From Bacteriovorax sp. UBA1852 (lineage in GTDB: Bacteria > Bdellovibrionota > Bacteriovoracia > Bacteriovoracales > Bacteriovoracaceae), in contig DDIK01000218.1 in the NCBI GenBank assembly GCA_002338505.1, positions 1 to 50,252 of the forward strand: a stretch of 50,252 bases of DNA, given 5' to 3'. Shown one piece after another: positions 1-8,070 of this stretch. A program made the position numbers and the translations under genes. Position 1 is the first letter of the stretch. The number at the start of each line of letters is the position of its first letter. The notes beneath the pieces are model-generated. The model made no database searches, was not told the DNA's origin, and saw only the letters and a list, made by a program, of their open reading frames with translations.

Positions 1-175
1 GAGAGATTTCTTTGTCTTTTGAATCAACAATTGCCTGCATCTTCTCATTAACTTCTTTTTCAATTCCAGATTTAATGGAAAAGTAGTCATTTGCTGAAAT
101 GAGGATTGAGGGCAATAATCCAATTAAAGCAAAGGAGAAAATTAGTTGTGTCTTAAAGTTGTTTTTTAGCTTCAC
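1..175 (-). CDS. N-terminus of a membrane sensor-like protein (partial)
   Basis: The minus-strand frame runs off the left edge of the window; 58 residues are visible. It starts at a GTG (173-175) preceded by an in-frame TGA and by an AGGAT ribosome-binding site. The N-terminus is basic, followed by one hydrophobic segment (about residues 9-28) and then a polar helical stretch. That layout is typical of the first membrane anchor of chemoreceptors or sensor kinases with a periplasmic domain. The catalytic or signalling part lies outside the window, so the class cannot be decided. Confidence 0.6.
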   Translation of the reverse strand, partial: MKLKNNFKTQLIFSFALIGLLPSILISANDYFSIKSGIEKEVNEKMQAIVDSKDKEIS

Positions 176-242
176 GAATCATATCCTGTAATTTAAAGTA
201 TGTATAAACAAGATCATACTAAAAAATCATGAGGAGTTATAC

Positions 243-899
243 ATGAAGAAAGTTTTACTTGCAGTTACAATGTCAATATCTGCATTAGCGTCTTTAACAA
301 ATACGGCATCATTAACATCAGATTATGTTTGGAGAGGGCAGACTCAAACTAGTCACAATGCAGCTGTGCAAGGGAGCTTTGATTATGAACACAGCAGTGG
401 TATTTATGGTGGTTTATGGCTATCTAATACATCCGGTAATGGATCAGAGTCTAACATAAGTCTAGGTTATAAAAAGATATTTGGTGAGTTATCAGTTTCT
501 CTGGGAGGATTGATGTACCACTATATTCAAAACGGTTCCGCTGATACGATGGAATATAACTTTGGACTTGGTCATAGTGGATATGATTTCTCGGTTAATT
601 ATGTGGATGATCACTTCGGTAGTGATGTGTCTTCTTATTATTTAAGCTTATCAAAGTCATTTTACTTCACGAGCAAAGATTTTGGTTTAAACCTAGCACT
701 TGGTTATACATCTTATGACGATGAAGCGAAGAAGGGTGAAAAGAATCATATTGATTACAAAGTCGGTCTTGTAAAAAAATACAAGTATAATGATGTAGAA
801 GTTTGGTATACAGATACTAATAGAAAAACTCTTTCAAGTTCTGCCGAAACAGAGCAAGAAGATAAAGTTCTTGGCGTATCTATTCATGTAAATTTGTAA
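243..899 (+). CDS. TorF-family putative outer-membrane porin
   Basis: A 218-residue exported protein with a signal peptide in the first 16-21 residues. The mature start has the TSDYVWRG sequence and a following GxY-G-W segment typical of the TIGR02001/TorF-like putative porin family. The rest alternates polar and hydrophobic residues, as expected for beta-strands, and ends in a hydrophobic strand finishing in Leu. It has a good GAGGAG ribosome-binding site and is monocistronic, ending at a perfect hairpin terminator. Substrate is unknown. Length agrees with the family. The assignment comes from recognised N-terminal residues. Confidence 0.75.
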   Translation: MKKVLLAVTMSISALASLTNTASLTSDYVWRGQTQTSHNAAVQGSFDYEHSSGIYGGLWLSNTSGNGSESNISLGYKKIFGELSVSLGGLMYHYIQNGSADTMEYNFGLGHSGYDFSVNYVDDHFGSDVSSYYLSLSKSFYFTSKDFGLNLALGYTSYDDEAKKGEKNHIDYKVGLVKKYKYNDVEVWYTDTNRKTLSSSAETEQEDKVLGVSIHVNL

Positions 900-909
900 T
901 GTCATTGAG

Positions 910-945
910 GCTTGCTTAGTTGTTCAATTAAGCAAGCTCTTTTTA
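910..945. terminator. Bidirectional intrinsic terminator
   Basis: The arms GCTTGCTTA (910-918) and TAAGCAAGC (929-937) are a perfect 9-bp inverted repeat with a 10-nt loop, followed by a T-rich tract. It lies between the convergent porin gene and the M24 peptidase gene and can serve both. Confidence 0.8.
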
Positions 946-1605
946 TTATCGATCTTTAAGAATATCTTCATAGAAACCGCCATATAAGGAATCTTTAGTA
1001 ATTAAATGTATCTCTAAGATCCAGAGATTATCACAAGGAGTTTCATCAATTTCAGACATACCGCCCTTGTAAAAGAGATGGTGTGGAAAATCACCAACTC
1101 GATGACCCTTCATTCTTTCATTAAGGCTATGGCCATGTGATCGCGCACATTCTCTTGCATAGTCATAGAGTTTTCGACCAGAGAGTTTCTCTTCTTTCCA
1201 AGCAGCAGCAGTTTTTTCAAAAACAATTTTAGTATCTTCTCTTAATCTATTTAAAGTTTCATTTTCACCGACAACAAAAGTTTCACCATAGTCACCTTCA
1301 TGATTGTCCCAAACAGGGCCAATGTCGATAAAGTAAATATCGTTTTGAGCTAAGCAGATATTTACATCAGATAGATCTCTAAAGGACTTCGTTGTGTTGT
1401 GACCGATTCGAAACTTATTTGGATGCCACTTCTTTTGCGCTCCCATTTTCTCGAGAGTCTCATCAATTATTTTATGGCCATCAGTCTCGGTCATACCTAC
1501 GAAGACATTTTGTGAAACCACTTTAACAGCTTCTTTTGTTAGTCTCCTGGCTTCCAGGAACTTCTCTAAACTAAAAGACTCTCTTACGTCATGTATTGTT
1601 TTCAA
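946..1605 (-). CDS. M24-family metallopeptidase (aminopeptidase P/methionine aminopeptidase fold)
   Basis: A 219-residue pita-bread-fold protein. The five metal ligands of the M24 family are visible: D94 (FIDIGP), D105 (EGDYGE), a His at 168 or 175 (GHRVGDFPHH), E198 (ILEIH) and E213 (FYED). It is shorter than aminopeptidase P because it lacks the N-terminal creatinase domain, so it is a single-domain enzyme. The start is a TTG (1605) 5 nt after GAGG. The ATG-less start and the 7-nt gap after the upstream dihydrouridine synthase gene suggest translational coupling. Substrate is unknown: it could cleave X-Pro dipeptides or be another M24 hydrolase. It is not a standard Map sequence. Confidence 0.8.
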   Translation of the reverse strand: MKTIHDVRESFSLEKFLEARRLTKEAVKVVSQNVFVGMTETDGHKIIDETLEKMGAQKKWHPNKFRIGHNTTKSFRDLSDVNICLAQNDIYFIDIGPVWDNHEGDYGETFVVGENETLNRLREDTKIVFEKTAAAWKEEKLSGRKLYDYARECARSHGHSLNERMKGHRVGDFPHHLFYKGGMSEIDETPCDNLWILEIHLITKDSLYGGFYEDILKDR

Positions 1606-1612
1606 GATAACC

Positions 1613-2608
1613 TCATTGCTCTAGTTGCGATAACTGATGGTATTTAAATTCATTCAAGTCGCGAGATCGAAGTAGTAGGCTTTTGATTTTTTCAGCATCG
1701 TGAAAGTCATCAAATAAGTATCGTGAATAAGACTTAAATCTCTTTAGGATATGTTCATCACTTAAATCAATTTTTCGGTATTCTCTTTCGAGTTCATGAA
1801 AATAGATATGAAGAGCTTCTTTTCTTTCATCGAGTAGAATCTTATCTGAAAGAAAGTCTATATTGTCTTTATAGCGGCTATATTGATCTGCTAGCCAGGG
1901 AGTTTTTAAAGCACCTCGACCAAACATGATGGCGTAAGGGTTACATTCTTCATAGATATTTCTAATATCTTCAAGAGTCCAAACATCACCATTTCCAATA
2001 ACCGGAATATTGGAAAACTTGACTGCTTTCTTTATATAGCTCCAATCTGCTCGTCCTTTATAGAGTTGGTCTCTTGTTCGAGCGTGAAGAGTGATAGCTT
2101 GTGCTCCTTCGTCTTCAAGAAGTTTTAGCAGGTCTAAGAAAAGGGAGTCATCTTTGTAGCCAGTTCGTATTTTTACAGTAAAGACACCATTAAAGTTTGA
2201 ACGAATTGTTCTAATAATATCTTTGAGTATAGGAAGATCTTGTAATAGATAGGCTCCGCCTTTATGAGCATTAACTTTCTTAGAGGGGCATCCTAAATTG
2301 AGATCAAGATGGTGAAAACCAAGATCATCAATAGTTTTAACAACCTCTTGAGTTTGTGCTTTGGCCGAGGTTAGAATTTGGATGCTTGTCTTCTTATTGA
2401 GACTCTTGTTTTCAAGAGCACCAATCCCGTAATGTTTAAGTATAGACTTGGGATTTATTCTGCCTACTGATGGCACGCGGTAAAAATCGGTACTAAAGTA
2501 GTCCCATTCGCCAAATGATTTATTGACGGCCTCGCGGTAAGGGCCATCGGTCACACCTTCCATGGGAGCGAATAGTAGTGAATGTCTTTTAAATGGAAGT
2601 TCAGTCAT
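1613..2608 (-). CDS. tRNA-dihydrouridine synthase (Dus family)
   Basis: A 331-residue FMN-dependent TIM-barrel enzyme that reduces uridine to dihydrouridine in the tRNA D-loop. Visible marks are the N-terminal APMEGVTD motif, the catalytic cysteine C107 in LNLGCPSKKV, the VKIRTG strand, LHARTR, and IGNGDV with the downstream phosphate-binding GRGAL. Length is normal for the family. An AAGG ribosome-binding site precedes the ATG. It is transcribed with the M24 gene downstream and divergently from the Nudix gene. I cannot tell the DusA, B or C subclass. Confidence 0.9.
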   Translation of the reverse strand: MTELPFKRHSLLFAPMEGVTDGPYREAVNKSFGEWDYFSTDFYRVPSVGRINPKSILKHYGIGALENKSLNKKTSIQILTSAKAQTQEVVKTIDDLGFHHLDLNLGCPSKKVNAHKGGAYLLQDLPILKDIIRTIRSNFNGVFTVKIRTGYKDDSLFLDLLKLLEDEGAQAITLHARTRDQLYKGRADWSYIKKAVKFSNIPVIGNGDVWTLEDIRNIYEECNPYAIMFGRGALKTPWLADQYSRYKDNIDFLSDKILLDERKEALHIYFHELEREYRKIDLSDEHILKRFKSYSRYLFDDFHDAEKIKSLLLRSRDLNEFKYHQLSQLEQ

Positions 2609-2625
2609 GAGACCTTATATTCATT

Positions 2626-2656
2626 TTGTAGTATATAGTCTATATGAGTATATAAT
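2626..2656 (+). promoter_or_regulatory. Possible promoter of the Nudix operon
   Basis: A perfect -10 hexamer TATAAT (2651-2656) lies 28 nt before the Nudix start. The best -35 candidate, TTGTAG (2626-2631), is 19 bp upstream, which is a long spacing, so only the -10 is convincing. Confidence 0.35.
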
Positions 2657-2684
2657 TAAGTAATATCTTTGATAAAGAGAGACT

Positions 2685-3110
2685 ATGAAACTGATTTCGT
2701 TATTAATACCTATGATTAAAGAGAAAGAGTCGATAGACTTCTTCGTCCAAAAAAGAATAGAAGATGGACCCCTGAATGGCCTATGGGAATTTCCTGGTGG
2801 AAAAGTTGAGCCTGGTGAGTCAGCATTTGACGCCGCCATGAGGGAGTTTAGGGAAGAGGTTGGCTTTGATGTTGCCGCTAATGATGTGAAGCTTTTTTCA
2901 CAATACCAATATAGCTATGAAGATAGAGTTCTACTCTTTAATATTCACGTCTTTGACGCTTCGTTGTATATCGAGCAATTATCACACCTTAAAAGAGAAA
3001 AGATACCTTTTGAAAGTGCTCAAGATGTAGTACAAAGAGCCAATATCCCAGCGGCAAATAAAGAATTTATCATAGAGATGATGGAATTCTTTCGATATCA
3101 ACAAGGTTAG
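2685..3110 (+). CDS. Nudix hydrolase, MutT-like
   Basis: A 141-residue protein with a complete Nudix box (G-x5-E-x7-REUxEExGU) at about residues 39-61, preceded by NGLWEFPGG, the usual MutT context for 8-oxo-dGTP pyrophosphatases. Such enzymes hydrolyse nucleoside diphosphates linked to another moiety and often clean the nucleotide pool of oxidised dGTP. It heads a forward cluster with a membrane protein (4-nt gap), a zinc-ribbon protein and an aldo/keto reductase. The true substrate is not shown by the sequence. Confidence 0.85.
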   Translation: MKLISLLIPMIKEKESIDFFVQKRIEDGPLNGLWEFPGGKVEPGESAFDAAMREFREEVGFDVAANDVKLFSQYQYSYEDRVLLFNIHVFDASLYIEQLSHLKREKIPFESAQDVVQRANIPAANKEFIIEMMEFFRYQQG

Positions 3111-3114
3111 GTTT

Positions 3115-3888
3115 GTGAACTTTATTATTGAATTAGCAAAGTTATTTTCACTATCGCTAGGTTATGGTGTCTTTGTTTTTGCACCAGTTGCTAAGAGTGA
3201 AATGACCGGGGGAGGTTTTCAAAAACTTCTGTCCACAGTTTGCGTCGCTTCACTTTTCTTTGCAGCTATTTTAAATATTGTAAATGGCATGGCCCCTTTA
3301 GCTCTAGAGAATATTTTGATCTATATATCATCTATTGCTATTCTCTTTCATCGCCAATTACATGACTCTTTAGATAAGAAAAATATCATTCTTTGGCTTC
3401 TCTATCTCGTTCCTAGCTTAATTGGTTTTGTAAGTATTTATTACTTTAGAGCAGAGATTCTTGATTACTTATTTGTTAGCAGCTCAATCTATTACCTCGG
3501 TGCCATTACGTATGCGATGATTTTAGGGCATTGGTATCTCGTTACACCTAAGCTTAGCGAAAAGCCTTTAAAGGTAGCTCTCTATGTGACATGGGCAGTA
3601 TTTTTACCAAAGTTAATATGGAGCTCTTACGAGATGATAAGCGCCAGTGAATACCTTGAAATGGGTACAAGACTTGGTGGTGGTTATGCTTTTAATTGGC
3701 TTATGTTTATTATGAGAGCAGTTTGGGGCTACCTGATTATTCTTGTAATGAGTTTATACGCATGGAAATTGGTTTCGATCAGAAGTATTCAAAGCGCGAC
3801 AGGTGTTTTCTACGCTATGACGATTTTTGTTTTCATTGGAGAGCTTATTTCTGGATACTTATTTTTTAAATTTGGACTTTATATATGA
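3115..3888 (+). CDS. Polytopic inner-membrane protein of unknown function
   Basis: 257 residues made almost entirely of hydrophobic helices; I count seven or eight membrane segments. The start is a GTG with an AAGG site 8 nt upstream, 4 nt after the Nudix stop. A GHWYLVTPKL stretch in the middle of a helix boundary is the most distinctive segment, and its histidine could bind a metal or haem, but this is a guess. The end overlaps the next gene by 4 nt (ATGA), so the two are probably made together. No function is assigned. Confidence 0.75.
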   Translation: MNFIIELAKLFSLSLGYGVFVFAPVAKSEMTGGGFQKLLSTVCVASLFFAAILNIVNGMAPLALENILIYISSIAILFHRQLHDSLDKKNIILWLLYLVPSLIGFVSIYYFRAEILDYLFVSSSIYYLGAITYAMILGHWYLVTPKLSEKPLKVALYVTWAVFLPKLIWSSYEMISASEYLEMGTRLGGGYAFNWLMFIMRAVWGYLIILVMSLYAWKLVSIRSIQSATGVFYAMTIFVFIGELISGYLFFKFGLYI

Positions 3889-4373
3889 ATATGATGGAAG
3901 TTACTTTTACTTGTGATGAGTGTGGTTCAGCTATTTCTGTATATCCTACAAAGGATGTCTCAGTTGCTAAGTGTAAGATATGTGAGCATGAAAAGAGCGT
4001 AACTTTCACTGAAAACCACCTGAATAACGTTTTAAAAGAGTGTCCCAGTTGTGAGCGCAAGGACTTCTATCAACAAAAAGATTTCAATAGAAAGATTGGT
4101 GTCATCATTTATGTGATCGCGGCCAGTGTTTCAACTTACATCTTCATGATGACTGAATACCCAATGTACGCAGCTGTTCCCTTTATTGTTACATATTGTT
4201 TTGATTTCTTTCTCTTTCAAAAACTTTCTCCAATCGCAATTTGCTATAAATGTAATACGATCTTTAGAAGTGTAGGAAATATTGATGAAATCCATGACTT
4301 TAATCATGAGATGAATGATCGTATTATTTACTCTGACCATGACTTTGATGGCGAGCAACTTGATCATCACTAA
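3885..4373 (+). CDS. Membrane-anchored zinc-ribbon protein
   Basis: 162 residues. Four CxxC pairs are visible: CDEC and CKIC near the N-terminus, then CPSC before and CYKC after a central hydrophobic region of two membrane helices (about residues 70-110). This suggests two zinc ribbons, the second built across a helical hairpin. The stretch KDFNRKIG just before the first helix resembles a conserved bacterial membrane zinc-ribbon family that I recall but cannot name. It overlaps the upstream membrane protein by 4 nt, so the two products probably act as a pair. Acidic and His-rich C-terminus. Confidence 0.7.
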   Translation: MNMMEVTFTCDECGSAISVYPTKDVSVAKCKICEHEKSVTFTENHLNNVLKECPSCERKDFYQQKDFNRKIGVIIYVIAASVSTYIFMMTEYPMYAAVPFIVTYCFDFFLFQKLSPIAICYKCNTIFRSVGNIDEIHDFNHEMNDRIIYSDHDFDGEQLDHH

Positions 4374-4384
4374 AAGGAATTCCT

Positions 4385-5632
4385 ATGTCTCTAGGCTTTG
4401 GTAGTTATAGAATAAGTAATAAATCTGAAGAACATAAAGATGCTCTCGTGCATGCCCTTGATGAGGGACTCGACTTTATCGATACTTCAGCTAATTATAC
4501 TGATGGGCAAAGTGAATTACTAATAGGAGAAGTCTTAAAAGACAGAACGGATAAGCCCTTTATTATGACAAAGGCTGGGTATATCCAAGGATCAAACCAG
4601 GAAGTTATCAACCAGCTCAATGAGGTAGGCCTTGCTAAGGATGGTTTGATTAAAGTTAATGAGAGCTTGTGGCATTCGATCAATCCTGACTTTCTTAGAA
4701 ATCAAGTTGATCTCAGCTTGAATCGACTAGGTGTAGATAGTATAGATTGTTTTCTACTACATAATCCGGAATATTACTTTCATGACGAGAATGCAACCCA
4801 AGAAGAATATTACAATAGAATTAAAGAAGCCTTTTTAGAGCTAGAAGCTCTTGTTGAAGAAGGTAAAATAAAGTCTTATGGAATTAGTTCAAATAACTTT
4901 GTACTTGCTCTAGATGATCCAAAAGTGACCAACTTTAAAAGAGTTATAGAAAAAGCAGAAGAAATTGAGAATCACCATTTTGAGTGGATTCAATTTCCAT
5001 TCAATCTCATTGAGATTGGTGCACTTGAAAAATACTATGATGGTTTCTCGCTTCTTGAGTTAGCTAAAGAGAAAGGAATTAAGACGGCAATTAATAGGCC
5101 GCTTAATGCATTCTCTAATGGTAATTTGATTAGACTCGCTCATTACGATCCGTTTTTGATTTTTATGGACAAGAGTGAGGGCGAGGAGCTTTTCAAGAAA
5201 TGTGTTACCCTTATGGATGAGAAAATATTGGAGTCAGGTGAAAAAGATGAGACTTTTCTTGATCTTCCTCTGGCCCAACAATTCGAAGGTCTCTATCATA
5301 ATCTTCCGACAGAAGATGCTGTTGAGCAGGTATATATGGGCCACTTCTTTCCTATGGTTGCAAGAATTTGGGGCGGTGACCTTACCCCTGAGGCCAGTAT
5401 CCCTTTCTATGATTTATTTGATTACTCAACAAATAGAGCACGTCAGAGAATGACTGCTGTAGCGAAAGATTTTGAAGCGCAGGCCATAAATTCAGGCCTT
5501 ATTACTTCAGGTGAAGATAGCCTTCAAGAGAGAGTAATATCTAAGTACTTAGAATATGGCTTTGATCGAATTCTTGTCGGTATGAAGCGAAAGATATACG
5601 TCGATCAGATGAAGAAATTTTTTCACGGATAG
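4385..5632 (+). CDS. Aldo/keto reductase family oxidoreductase
   Basis: A 415-residue NAD(P)H-dependent TIM-barrel oxidoreductase. The catalytic tetrad can be placed at D33 (FIDTS), Y38 (ANYTDGQSE), K63 (MTKAG) and H126 (CFLLHNPE). The YGISSNN strand also matches the family. It is about 80-100 residues longer than a usual member; the extra length lies in the C-terminal half, with an acidic insert around residues 255-320. Last gene of the Nudix cluster, 11 nt after the zinc-ribbon gene. Natural substrate unknown. Confidence 0.85.
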   Translation: MSLGFGSYRISNKSEEHKDALVHALDEGLDFIDTSANYTDGQSELLIGEVLKDRTDKPFIMTKAGYIQGSNQEVINQLNEVGLAKDGLIKVNESLWHSINPDFLRNQVDLSLNRLGVDSIDCFLLHNPEYYFHDENATQEEYYNRIKEAFLELEALVEEGKIKSYGISSNNFVLALDDPKVTNFKRVIEKAEEIENHHFEWIQFPFNLIEIGALEKYYDGFSLLELAKEKGIKTAINRPLNAFSNGNLIRLAHYDPFLIFMDKSEGEELFKKCVTLMDEKILESGEKDETFLDLPLAQQFEGLYHNLPTEDAVEQVYMGHFFPMVARIWGGDLTPEASIPFYDLFDYSTNRARQRMTAVAKDFEAQAINSGLITSGEDSLQERVISKYLEYGFDRILVGMKRKIYVDQMKKFFHG

Positions 5633-5732
5633 TAGTTTTTTAAATAAATGTATTTTCAATCATTTAGAATTTTCGTATATATTCACTTGAAATTATGTAA
5701 AAAAGTCATTAAATATTGTTTAATGTTTGGTG

Positions 5733-5761
5733 TTGACCGAAAAATCGGTGTAGAATATAAG
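5733..5761 (+). promoter_or_regulatory. Sigma-70-type promoter of the CorC-like gene
   Basis: TTGACC (5733-5738), a 17-bp spacer and TATAAG (5756-5761). Predicted transcription starts near 5768, giving a leader of about 130 nt before the CorC-like start at 5898. The leader contains the candidate upstream reading frame listed next. Confidence 0.55.
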
Positions 5762-5817
5762 TAGATTTCAAATAGTGAAGGTACTGGCTTTCACTTTAAC
5801 TTAACAAGGATAATCTC

Positions 5818-5907
5818 ATAGAGCCTCCGCTTAAAATCTTAAAACAGAATCAATCTAAAATTCTTATTTACTCATTTGATAAGCTCACTGGTATGTCATG
5901 GAAGTAA
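5818..5907 (+). CDS. Candidate leader peptide with a non-standard ATA start
   Basis: A 29-residue frame starts at ATA (5818-5820), exactly 7 nt after an AAGGA ribosome-binding site (5806-5810), and ends at TAA (5905-5907), overlapping the CorC-like ATG by 10 nt. The CorC-like ATG has no ribosome-binding site of its own, so ribosomes finishing this frame could supply it. The weak point is the ATA start: no ATG, GTG or TTG is in frame at that spacing, and the only in-frame ATG is 4 codons from the end. It may be a real leader, a decayed gene start, or chance. Confidence 0.3.
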   Translation: MEPPLKILKQNQSKILIYSFDKLTGMSWK

Positions 5908-7238
5908 GTAACTTAGAGTATACTTCATTAATAATGTGTTTCTTACTTTCTGGATTCTTCTCAGGGTCTGAGGCAGTTCTACTTTCTATTAGTTTAGATA
6001 GAGCAAAGCAACTCATTGAAGCAGGTGGATCAAAGGGACGAGCTCTTCAGTTTATGGTCGAGAGGCCGAGTGAATTTCTAACGACTATTCTTGTAGGTAA
6101 TAACGTTGTTAATATTTTTGCATCATCACTATCAACAGTTATTTCTTCTAGATTTTTTAAAGATGATGCCATTGGTATAGCTGTTGGTTTAACCACGTTT
6201 GTCATCCTTATATTTGGTGAAATTATTCCTAAGACTTTTGCAAGAACTCATGCTGAAAGTATGTCTGTATTTGTCATTAGAGTACTACAGGTTTTCTACG
6301 TATGTCTTTATCCTCTTATCAAACTTATGGTTTGGGTTATTAATACTGTTCTTGGAGAAAATGCTCAGTTGGCAGGTAGACTCGTCACAAAGAATGATAT
6401 CGAATACATGATTCAAAAAGCGGAAAAAGAAAATACGATGGACTCTAAGCAATTAGACATGATTAACTCCATTCTCGAATTTCCACTTATTAAAGTTAAA
6501 GATATTATGATTCCTAGAAAGGAAGTGAAGTATATTGACTCTTCACTTAGTTTTGAAAATATCATTAAAATTGTTGGCGCCGATACTCATAGTCGCTATC
6601 CTGTTTGTGATGGCGAACTTGAAAATGTGAAAGGTTTTCTTCATGTAAAGTCACTGGCATTTGTGAAAGATACAGAAAACTTCAATCCGTTAAATCATGT
6701 TAAAGAGCCATTCTTTGTTTATGAACACATGAAGGTTCAGTCGGTTTTTGATCACATGAATAGAAAGAAGGTTCACCTAGCTCTTGTTAAAGATGAAAAT
6801 GGACTTGTCGTTGGTATTATTACAATTGAAGATATTATTGAAGAGATTCTTGGAGAAATTCAAGATGAACATGATAAAGAAGAAGATCACGTCAGAAAAG
6901 AATATGAACAGGTTGATTTGATTGATGGAATTGCTGTAGAAGGGACGACTTCTTTAAGAGATCTTTATAGTGACTATGATATTAAAATTCCTCTAAATGA
7001 TAACTACTCAACTCTAGCAGGCTTCATTCTTGATATGCTTGGAAATAACTTTCCTGAAGAAGGACAAATTATTGTTTGGGAAGGACTAAGTTTTTCTCTA
7101 GAGAAAGTATCAGAATACGAAATCAGAGAAGTTAAAATCAAAGATGTTGATGGTGAAAAGCATCTCTTTTCAAAGAAAGAGGCCGTTGAGGCGCAAGATG
7201 TTCTTGAGCCACAGATTGGTGATGAGTTAGAAGTTTAA
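5898..7238 (+). CDS. CNNM/CorC-HlyC family membrane protein with CBS pair
   Basis: 446 residues. The N-terminal CNNM-type membrane domain (about residues 1-185) begins with the characteristic GFFSGSEAVLLSIS sequence and contains the LVGNNVVNI and FGEIIPKTFA motifs. Two CBS domains follow (about residues 200-330, with MIPRKEV and IEDIIEEILGEIQDE), then a C-terminal CorC_HlyC domain ending near residue 430. This family is linked to Mg2+/Co2+ efflux or homeostasis; the hemolysin name is historical. Length and domain order are normal. No ribosome-binding site precedes the ATG, hence the interest in the upstream frame. Confidence 0.9.
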   Translation: MEVSNLEYTSLIMCFLLSGFFSGSEAVLLSISLDRAKQLIEAGGSKGRALQFMVERPSEFLTTILVGNNVVNIFASSLSTVISSRFFKDDAIGIAVGLTTFVILIFGEIIPKTFARTHAESMSVFVIRVLQVFYVCLYPLIKLMVWVINTVLGENAQLAGRLVTKNDIEYMIQKAEKENTMDSKQLDMINSILEFPLIKVKDIMIPRKEVKYIDSSLSFENIIKIVGADTHSRYPVCDGELENVKGFLHVKSLAFVKDTENFNPLNHVKEPFFVYEHMKVQSVFDHMNRKKVHLALVKDENGLVVGIITIEDIIEEILGEIQDEHDKEEDHVRKEYEQVDLIDGIAVEGTTSLRDLYSDYDIKIPLNDNYSTLAGFILDMLGNNFPEEGQIIVWEGLSFSLEKVSEYEIREVKIKDVDGEKHLFSKKEAVEAQDVLEPQIGDELEV

Positions 7239-7242
7239 GTCT

Positions 7243-8070
7243 TTAAGGATTTAAAAACTTGTGAACAATTGTGGCAAAAGCCTTAGGAATCCAAACTTCT
7301 ACAAAAAAGTCTCCTAATTCACAATTCATTGGTATGCGCATAACTCCACAGTTTTTGAAGTAATTATACGTTTTATTTTCAATTTTAATGACCTCAGTAG
7401 GAAATTCCTTATAAGGATGAGAAAGATAATAGTGAATTTTGAGACTTGCCTTAAGCTCATCAGATATCTTGTCCGTTATTGTGTTGAGAATTGGAGCAAG
7501 CTCTTTTTCACCTAAACGATCAATGAACTCTTTAAAGAAGTCCTCACTGCCTCCTATAACGAATGAGAAGAATGCATCTTCTAACTCAAAGGTTTGAAAA
7601 TAGTTCATTTCATTTATAAAGGAAGTTGGTGAGTCTTCAAGACTAAGTTCACCTCGTGAAATTACCAGTTTGCTCTTAGAAAATGCAACAGCAAGCGTAT
7701 TATCAATGTATGACTTTAAGAGACTACTAACTCTATATTCTCTTTCAATTGTTGCTAATCCTTTAAGGAATTCACCTAGATCACTCATTTGCTTAAGGTT
7801 TCTGAATCGATGAGTTCCTAGTTTATTGATAATGTTTGAACTAGGATTGAATAGTTTTAAGTCATAACTTTCGCTCTTAAGCATTGTCGCTAAGAAGTTT
7901 AAAAGATCGAGATTTTCATCGCTAAGATCTTGGCAGTAATCGAAGTTAAAGACAAGATGTCTTGGTTCATAAAGATATTGAGATACATAATCAGCTATCT
8001 CATCAAAGTCATCGCTCTTAACTATTAATGAGTCAAATTTGTCGAAGTTAATAATACTTTGCTCTTTCAT
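7243..8070 (-). CDS. Uncharacterised protein, possibly STAS-like plus CheX-like
   Basis: 275 residues, no signal peptide and no membrane segment. The first 100 residues (LVFNFDYCQDLSDENLDLLNFL) look like a STAS or anti-sigma-antagonist strand-helix arrangement. The C-terminal part, with FFSFVIGGSEDFFKEFI, is faintly reminiscent of CheX/CheC phosphatase-type domains. Both resemblances are weak and unproven. Its ATG shares one base with the stop of the ankyrin gene (TAATG), so the two are translationally coupled. It could be a signalling partner of that protein. Confidence 0.5.
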   Translation of the reverse strand: MKEQSIINFDKFDSLIVKSDDFDEIADYVSQYLYEPRHLVFNFDYCQDLSDENLDLLNFLATMLKSESYDLKLFNPSSNIINKLGTHRFRNLKQMSDLGEFLKGLATIEREYRVSSLLKSYIDNTLAVAFSKSKLVISRGELSLEDSPTSFINEMNYFQTFELEDAFFSFVIGGSEDFFKEFIDRLGEKELAPILNTITDKISDELKASLKIHYYLSHPYKEFPTEVIKIENKTYNYFKNCGVMRIPMNCELGDFFVEVWIPKAFATIVHKFLNP

